A stretch of DNA of 64,000 bases from JAJDOD01 sp050299835 (GTDB taxonomy: Bacteria > Pseudomonadota > Alphaproteobacteria > Rhodobacterales > Rhodobacteraceae): the NCBI GenBank assembly GCA_050299835.1, contig JBNKWP010000003.1, forward strand, positions 124,001 through 188,000, read 5' to 3'. This document shows positions 59,037 through 64,000 of this stretch, piece by piece. The position numbers and the translations under genes are program-made. The notes beneath the pieces were generated by a model. That model was not told where the DNA came from. It did not search any database and saw only the letters and a list, made by a program, of their open reading frames with translations. How positions within the stretch are numbered: the first letter of the stretch is position 1; each line of letters begins with the position of its first letter.

Positions 59037-60075
59037 GGATATGTTCCAGCCTCAGTTCACCCATATCACGCAACTGGTCAGCCAGCGAATTGACCGGCAG
59101 GACGATCAGGTGACGGTAGTCCCCGTATCCCTGCCGGGCGAAGGAGAAAATTGCCTTCGGATGCGTCGGTTGATCGGACAGCGCAGTGAACAGGATATCA
59201 TCATTTCCGGCGATTTCGACAAAATCTCCGCCTGCCACCGCGATCTCTTCCGCCAGACGCGTGAAAATGCGGTAGCGATCCGTTTCGATCTCCGTCCCAT
59301 CGCCGCGCGCGCCGATGACCTCCACCCCATCCATGCCGCTCAATTTCTCCGCGTCGAGACCAGATACGACTGAACGCATCCGAAGCGCGTCCGCGCCGAT
59401 ACCATCGACAGCCTGAGCGATGGCGCGGGCATAAAGTCCTTTCGCAAGCGCCTCATTCCGCAATGCAAAACGGCGCTCCCTATCCCGAAAACCGCCGCCT
59501 CCTTCGTTTTCCAGGATCTTCATGTCATCCGCAAAATGCCATTTGTACCAAGGCGTCTGCTGCAGGAACCGCGCATACTCAGCCGCCCGCTCGGCGCTCA
59601 CATCGTCAAGCGTCGAACGCTCCGGCCCACGTATCAGGGTTGCGATCCGCCCCACTGTTTCCTCATAGGCTGCCTTGGCCAGCATCTCGGCCGAGAAACT
59701 CACGCCAATCGTGTAGATTGTCATCTTGCTGTCGCTTGTGAACCCGCCCATCTCCGCCGACCGCTCAACCAAAGGACAGAGCGAGGTCCAGAATCCGGTG
59801 ATCGAGCGAAGATAGCCAAAGTCGTGCGGGTCGCCGTCCTCGATGACGCGGGCATAGTCATCATAGGCGTGAACGATGTGCCATTCGGGATATGTGGTCA
59901 GTGTCCGGCTCTCGTCCCGTTTCCACGCCGCCTCTGTGATGATCGGCTGATAGTTGTCCTCAACCACGGGCCGCTGACAGGCGAGTTCCACGTAACCCAC
60001 CGGCAGAAGCAGCAGGATCACGAACACGACCAACGCAAGTATGGCGCGCCAGATCCAGCGAAAGAGGAACCGCAT
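59026..60075 (-). CDS. Membrane-anchored protein of unknown family, 349 aa
   Basis: Begins MRFLFRWIWRAILALVVFVI, a positively charged anchor, then a soluble domain with TYPEWHIVHAYDDYARVIE, VSFSAEMLAKAAYEETVGR and FTRLAEEIAVAGGDFVEIAG. No known motif was recognised. The start at 60075 overlaps the stop of the next gene (TGATG). It is part of the TAT-oxidase operon and may be its periplasmic or membrane partner. Confidence 0.75.
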   Translation of the reverse strand: MRFLFRWIWRAILALVVFVILLLLPVGYVELACQRPVVEDNYQPIITEAAWKRDESRTLTTYPEWHIVHAYDDYARVIEDGDPHDFGYLRSITGFWTSLCPLVERSAEMGGFTSDSKMTIYTIGVSFSAEMLAKAAYEETVGRIATLIRGPERSTLDDVSAERAAEYARFLQQTPWYKWHFADDMKILENEGGGGFRDRERRFALRNEALAKGLYARAIAQAVDGIGADALRMRSVVSGLDAEKLSGMDGVEVIGARGDGTEIETDRYRIFTRLAEEIAVAGGDFVEIAGNDDILFTALSDQPTHPKAIFSFARQGYGDYRHLIVLPVNSLADQLRDMGELRLEHIHDY

Positions 60076-60476
60076 CAGTCCCGCGACCCCATCTGGCTGA
60101 GAACCACGGCCACCAGCCCAAGCCCGATATGCGGCAGGTTGGCAAGGATCTTGAAACCGAGGGGCAGGTCCAGAACGCCATTGGTGAAAATGCCGAAGTC
60201 CAGATACCCCGACCCGGTCGCCAGCCCCAGAAGACCGTCGCCCAGGTAGAGCGCACCGAAGATCAGCAGGAACATCCGGCTGGCTCTTGCGGAAAGAAGA
60301 CTGGCAATCAGCGCCCACAGGGCCGAGGCCGCATGCAACGAGTCATCGAAAATATCGAGGGAAAAAATGCCGAACGCCACGCCATCGGCATCGGTCACAC
60401 CGGGGATGTAGTTCAGCGCGGCAGCGAAAGCGAGAACGACGAAATAGCCGAAAGCGGCGATGCGATGCAGGCTCAT
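60075..60476 (-). CDS. DUF4383-like membrane protein, 133 aa
   Basis: Four hydrophobic helices, short loops (SLHRIAAFGYFVVLAFAAAL; HAASALWALIASLLSARAS; MFLLIFGALYLGDGLLGLA; LPHIGLGLVAVVLS). The layout is that of DUF4383-type proteins of unknown function. It sits between the oxidase gene (overlap of four bases) and the next gene, so it is translationally coupled to both. Confidence 0.8.
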   Translation of the reverse strand: MSLHRIAAFGYFVVLAFAAALNYIPGVTDADGVAFGIFSLDIFDDSLHAASALWALIASLLSARASRMFLLIFGALYLGDGLLGLATGSGYLDFGIFTNGVLDLPLGFKILANLPHIGLGLVAVVLSQMGSRD

Positions 60477-61960
60477 GCCATCCCCTCCAGATAATTGTCC
60501 CAGAAGCTGTTGCGGAAGACCCGCTCGGGATCGAGTTCCAGCTTGCGACTGACGAATTCCGGCGCACTGGAATAGCCGCGCAGAAACTGCTCACGCGTCG
60601 CGTGGGGCCGGTAGGGCAGGTAATAGGTGCCGCCGATGTCGAGGGTCCGCCCGATCAGTTCGCGGGTCATCCGGGCGTGATCGTGTTCCGCACGCTGGGT
60701 CATCTCCTGACTGAAGAGCATGACGCAGGCGATACGCGGGCCGGGCGCATAGGCCAGAATGCTCACCGGATCGGTCTGCACGTAACGCAGCGTGATGTTC
60801 ATCATCTCCTGATAACTGGCCGGAATGACCTCCTGACAGGCGGTGACGAAATCCGCGAAACGTTCAGGTGGCACAAAATATTCGTGCAGGATGTCGGTCC
60901 GCGTCGGGTCGCCATCATCCAGCGTGACCACCGGTTCGTTGATCAGCGCGTTGCGGGTCACTTCCCCTGCCCCGATCTTCGGACCAAGGCCCGCTTCGAA
61001 CCACCAGCGCAGTTTCTTCGCCGGTTCGTTCATCAGTTGCGCCCGGAAGATCTTCGCCGCCGCCTTCGACATGAAGCCTGAACCGGTCACTTCCGGCAGG
61101 TCCCCCTGCTCGGGCGCATCGCGATAGGTGATCATCAGCGCATCTTCGAAGAACCCGTCGCGTTCCACGTTGAGACGCCCATAGGCCATGTTCACGTCGC
61201 CCGACTCCGCCGCCGCGACGAAAGCGGGCGCGAAATCCCGCGACGCCATGTGCTCGAAGGTCGGAACCAACAGCCGGTTTGGCTCCTTCTCGACCACCAT
61301 GTCGATGATCGCGCCGGTCAGCCCGTACCCCCCCATGGTCAAGGCGAAGAGATCGGCGTTGTCCTCGCGCGAAGCCGTCACCACATCGCCACTGGGCAGA
61401 AGAATGCGCAGGCTGCGAACGGTCGCGCCCATCGGCCCATGGGGCACTGGCCAGCCATGGGCATTGACGCAGAAGGTCGAAGCCACGCCGAAGTCGTTGT
61501 TCGATTGCATGACCTTCGGCCCGAAACCGATGGGGTCGAGCGCGGCGATCACGTCGCTCCACCGCGCGCCGGCATGAACGCGATAGGTGCCGTTTGCCGT
61601 ATCCGGCTCGACCAGCCCGTTATTGAAGGTCACCGCATGGCCACCCGGCGGGATCGCGTGACCGCCCATCGAATGCCGCGCGGCACCGATGTTGAAGGGC
61701 CGCCCTTCGCTCCGCGCCTCAGCAAGCTCCGCCCGCAGCCGGTCAATCAGGGCATCCCCCGGCTCCTCGCCCATAATGGTATGCCGAAAAACCGGCGTCT
61801 CAGACAGAAGGCTGGCATCGTTCAGCGTCGTCGCGGCCCCCGAGGGCCGGATCAGACGCGTGCCTTCGACCGGCGGCACATCGTCCGAAAGATTCACACC
61901 CGCATATCCGCCGAGGGCCGCCCCGGCCCCGAACAGAAGTGCCCGTCTGGAAAAGCTCAT
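60473..61960 (-). CDS. TAT-exported FAD-linked oxidase (L-gulonolactone/D-arabinonolactone oxidase type), 495 aa
   Basis: N-terminus MSFSRRALLFGAGAALGG has the twin-arginine motif. The FAD-binding domain follows: FNIGAARHSMGGHAIP, GARWSDVIAALDP and CVNAHGWPVPHGPMG, where AHG and the ARHS stretch correspond to the covalent-FAD histidine region of vanillyl-alcohol-oxidase-type enzymes. The C-terminal part (RTDILHEYFVPPERF, RVFRNSFWDNYLEGM) matches aldonolactone oxidases. Substrate unknown. First gene of a four-gene operon of exported and membrane proteins. Confidence 0.9.
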   Translation of the reverse strand: MSFSRRALLFGAGAALGGYAGVNLSDDVPPVEGTRLIRPSGAATTLNDASLLSETPVFRHTIMGEEPGDALIDRLRAELAEARSEGRPFNIGAARHSMGGHAIPPGGHAVTFNNGLVEPDTANGTYRVHAGARWSDVIAALDPIGFGPKVMQSNNDFGVASTFCVNAHGWPVPHGPMGATVRSLRILLPSGDVVTASREDNADLFALTMGGYGLTGAIIDMVVEKEPNRLLVPTFEHMASRDFAPAFVAAAESGDVNMAYGRLNVERDGFFEDALMITYRDAPEQGDLPEVTGSGFMSKAAAKIFRAQLMNEPAKKLRWWFEAGLGPKIGAGEVTRNALINEPVVTLDDGDPTRTDILHEYFVPPERFADFVTACQEVIPASYQEMMNITLRYVQTDPVSILAYAPGPRIACVMLFSQEMTQRAEHDHARMTRELIGRTLDIGGTYYLPYRPHATREQFLRGYSSAPEFVSRKLELDPERVFRNSFWDNYLEGMA

Positions 61961-62123
61961 TTTCCGCCTCGTTCCATCTTTGCCGGGCAGTTAATCAGAG
62001 CGGTTCAACGGCAGACGAGTGAAAATCGGACAGCGTCGTGATTTCGGGAAAGACTGGATCCCAAACGCACCATTGCCGCAGTGGCCATTCCAGACCGATA
62101 TGACATGGCCAAACCCTTGCGCC

Positions 62124-62912
62124 CTAAAGACCGAATGTCGCGAATACAGGCGCGTGATCGGACGGTTTCTCCCACCCCCGCGCGTCGCGGAGAATGCGGG
62201 AGGAATGGGCGGTATTCGCGATATCCGGCGTCGCCCAGACGTGATCGAGACGCCGCCCCTTGTCGGCAGCGTCCCAATCCTTCGCCCGATAGGACCACCA
62301 GCTGAAAAGCAGACCCTCGGGAATGTCCTTGCGTGTGACATCGACCCAGCCGCCCGCGTCCTGAACCTCGCCCAGATGCTCCACCTCGATGGGGGTGTGG
62401 CTGACCACTTTCAAAAGCTGCTTGTGGCTCCAGACATCATCCTCGCGCGGGGCGATGTTCAGATCGCCCACGAGGATGGATTTTTCAGGTTTTTCAGCGT
62501 GATAGCTGTCGCGCATCTCGGTCAGGAAATCGAGCTTCTGACCGAACTTCTCGTTCACCTCCCGATCCGCCACATCGCCACCGGCCGGCACATAGAAATT
62601 GTGGATCGTGACGCCGTTTTCCAGTCGCCCGGCCACATGCCGCGCGTGCCCCAGACCGGCCCAATCGCGGTCGCCCGCATCTTCCATCGGCAGTTTCGAC
62701 AGGATGGCTACACCGTTATAACCCTTCTGCCCACGCGCGATCATGTGGGTATAGCCAAGCTCGCGGAACCCTTCGACCGGGATCTTCTCGACCGGGGACT
62801 TGCATTCCTGAAGACACAGGATGTCCGGCTGCTCCATCGTCATCAGGTCGCGCACGAGGCCCTCGCGCAGACGAACCGAGTTGATGTTCCAGGTGGCAAG
62901 CGTGAAGGGCAT
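62124..62912 (-). CDS. xthA: Exodeoxyribonuclease III, 262 aa
   Basis: Base-excision AP endonuclease family: MPFTLATWNINSVRLREGL, ILCLQECKSP with metal-binding E36, RGQKGYNGVAILSK, LVGDLNIAPREDDVW (metal aspartate and asparagine) and KPSDHAPVFATF with the catalytic histidine. Family length. Ten bases separate it from the upstream hydrolase gene on the same strand. Confidence 0.95.
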   Translation of the reverse strand: MPFTLATWNINSVRLREGLVRDLMTMEQPDILCLQECKSPVEKIPVEGFRELGYTHMIARGQKGYNGVAILSKLPMEDAGDRDWAGLGHARHVAGRLENGVTIHNFYVPAGGDVADREVNEKFGQKLDFLTEMRDSYHAEKPEKSILVGDLNIAPREDDVWSHKQLLKVVSHTPIEVEHLGEVQDAGGWVDVTRKDIPEGLLFSWWSYRAKDWDAADKGRRLDHVWATPDIANTAHSSRILRDARGWEKPSDHAPVFATFGL

Positions 62913-62921
62913 GGATTTTCC

Positions 62922-63890
62922 TTAGAGTATTTCGACTAGTGCTGCGGCCAGAAGTTCGTGAAACGTCTCCGGTGCCTCGATCTGCGGGATATGCCCGGTG
63001 CCGTCCATCCAGAGCAAGCGGGCATCGCCCAGCGCCTGTTGCAACGCCACCCCTTGCGCCGGTGGTGTGACCGTATCCTGCCGCCCCCAGATCAGAGCGA
63101 CCGGTAGGCCGATATTGGCATAACGGGCCGGGTCGCTGCTGGCGGCGTTGCGCGGCGGGACAAGCAGGGTCGGCAACCAATCGGCAAGTGCTGCGGTCGT
63201 GCCGCGTCGTCGGAACGGGTGTTCGAGCAATTCCACCACATCCTCGGTAATGCGGTCCTTGCGGTAGACGAACTGCTGAACAAGCAACTTGGTCACATAA
63301 GGGTTGGTCACCGTCGTGGACATCGCCAGTTCGCGAACAAGCTTGGGCCGCAGGAGCATGGGAAGCTCCCGGCCCTCGCCATCATCGCCCAGCCCCAATG
63401 CTCCAGCCACGATAACGCCTCCGGCAAAATTACCCGGTTCCAGCATCATCGCCTCCACGGCCGCACCAGCGCCAAACGAGTGAGCGACAATTACCGGCCG
63501 GGTCTCCAGGGCCTCGACGAAAGCAAGGATGCGCAACCCCTGCGCCTGACGGCTGTAATCCAGCCCAGGCACCCGTTCCGAAAGCCCCATTGGCGGCAAG
63601 TCCAGCGCAATCACCCGATACCCGGCCCCAGCAAGAAAATCCATTGTGTCACGCCACAGGCCCGACCAGCCGACAGAGCCATGGATCAACAGCACCGCCT
63701 GCCCGCCTTCGGGTCCGGCCTCAAGCGCGTGCAGCATTCCGTGCGGTGTTTCCACCATCCGGCTCTCCGGCAGCACGAGGTCCTGGACCTCTGCCGTTTC
63801 CCGGCTTGAAGCGGCAAGGCGGAAGCCGACGACCACGACGGCTATCGTAATGCAGACAACAAGAAAAAGGCGGTAAAGAAAGCGAAGCAT
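62922..63890 (-). CDS. Membrane-anchored alpha/beta hydrolase, 322 aa
   Basis: N-terminal membrane helix (LYRLFLVVCITIAVVVVGF), then an alpha/beta hydrolase fold: VLLIHGSVGWSGLW (oxyanion region), VAHSFGAGAAVE with the nucleophile serine, VALIWGRQDTVTP (acid residue) and GTGHIPQIEAPE with the histidine. Probably an esterase or dehalogenase-like enzyme; substrate unknown. ATG at 63890; a GTG two codons earlier also works. Confidence 0.88.
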   Translation of the reverse strand: MLRFLYRLFLVVCITIAVVVVGFRLAASSRETAEVQDLVLPESRMVETPHGMLHALEAGPEGGQAVLLIHGSVGWSGLWRDTMDFLAGAGYRVIALDLPPMGLSERVPGLDYSRQAQGLRILAFVEALETRPVIVAHSFGAGAAVEAMMLEPGNFAGGVIVAGALGLGDDGEGRELPMLLRPKLVRELAMSTTVTNPYVTKLLVQQFVYRKDRITEDVVELLEHPFRRRGTTAALADWLPTLLVPPRNAASSDPARYANIGLPVALIWGRQDTVTPPAQGVALQQALGDARLLWMDGTGHIPQIEAPETFHELLAAALVEIL

Positions 63891-64000
63891 AAACACGGCC
63901 GGGAAGGTTCAGCGCGACCATAGGCCGGGGACCGGCCCCCATCAACCCGCCGGTTGACGGGAGTTTGATCGTTGAGCTTGGCGCAACGTTCAGGCCATAA

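Noticed and set aside
1..64000. CRISPR arrays or rRNA genes
   Set aside because: No regularly spaced short repeats and no rRNA-like sequence were seen anywhere in the window.

Overview
The window looks like a chromosomal segment of a GC-rich marine alphaproteobacterium of the Rhodobacteraceae (Roseobacter group). Supporting signs are the high GC, a DUF1127 microprotein, the gene neighbourhood dapB/rbfA/truB/pnp/rpsO, ftsK next to a lolA-like gene, HspQ, a BKACE (DUF849) gene and a CnoX-type thioredoxin.

Layout. (1) 1-9049: a coherent redox/heme-signalling locus. A divergent PAS sensor (cut by the window edge) faces a plus-strand series: DUF1127 peptide, a micro-ORF, a cysteine synthase-glutaredoxin fusion, a terminator, OsmC-like thiol peroxidase, three more micro-ORFs, two FAD oxidoreductases, a group I truncated hemoglobin, a PAS-cyclase protein with an unorthodox active site, and a PAS histidine kinase. 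A palindromic motif (consensus ATTG-N3-CAAT) occurs as a pair spaced about three helical turns at the left promoter region and again between the fusion gene and osmC, which suggests one regulator. This is the best candidate for an undescribed system. (2) 9050-27516: a mobile, decaying island ending at a tRNA-Ser gene. It carries four IS6-family remnants, IS3-family fragments, one apparently complete IS3-family element, a broken methyltransferase, a truncated ABC transporter and a truncated serine recombinase. Cargo includes a 1908-residue exported protein with two VWA domains plus a cysteine-less transglutaminase-like partner, an ArnT-like GT39 glycosyltransferase coupled to a 63-residue secreted peptide beside a membrane-anchored LuxR-type regulator, and an AT-richer orphan membrane protein. 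(3) 27684-64000: mostly ordinary core genome, including an MscS channel, cysteine synthase, BKACE, DapB, RbfA, TruB, PNPase, RNA modification enzymes, S15, an RTX-repeat protein, free-methionine sulfoxide reductase, a STAS/RsbW pair, gamma-glutamyltransferase, HspQ, LolA, FtsK, an aminotransferase, an amidase, a ubiquinone hydroxylase, CnoX, a TAT-exported FAD oxidase cluster, exonuclease III and an alpha/beta hydrolase.

Working together: region 1 combines thiol synthesis and repair (CysK-Grx, OsmC), flavin redox enzymes and a gas-binding globin with two or three PAS sensors, so I infer a regulated response to reactive oxygen, nitrogen or sulfur species. Several reading frames (methyltransferase, IS6 transposase, recombinase, gene at 36139-36707) are broken by single-base indels, mostly in short homopolymers. 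That is either true decay or sequencing error. All functional statements are by motif and family recognition by eye; no database search was run.
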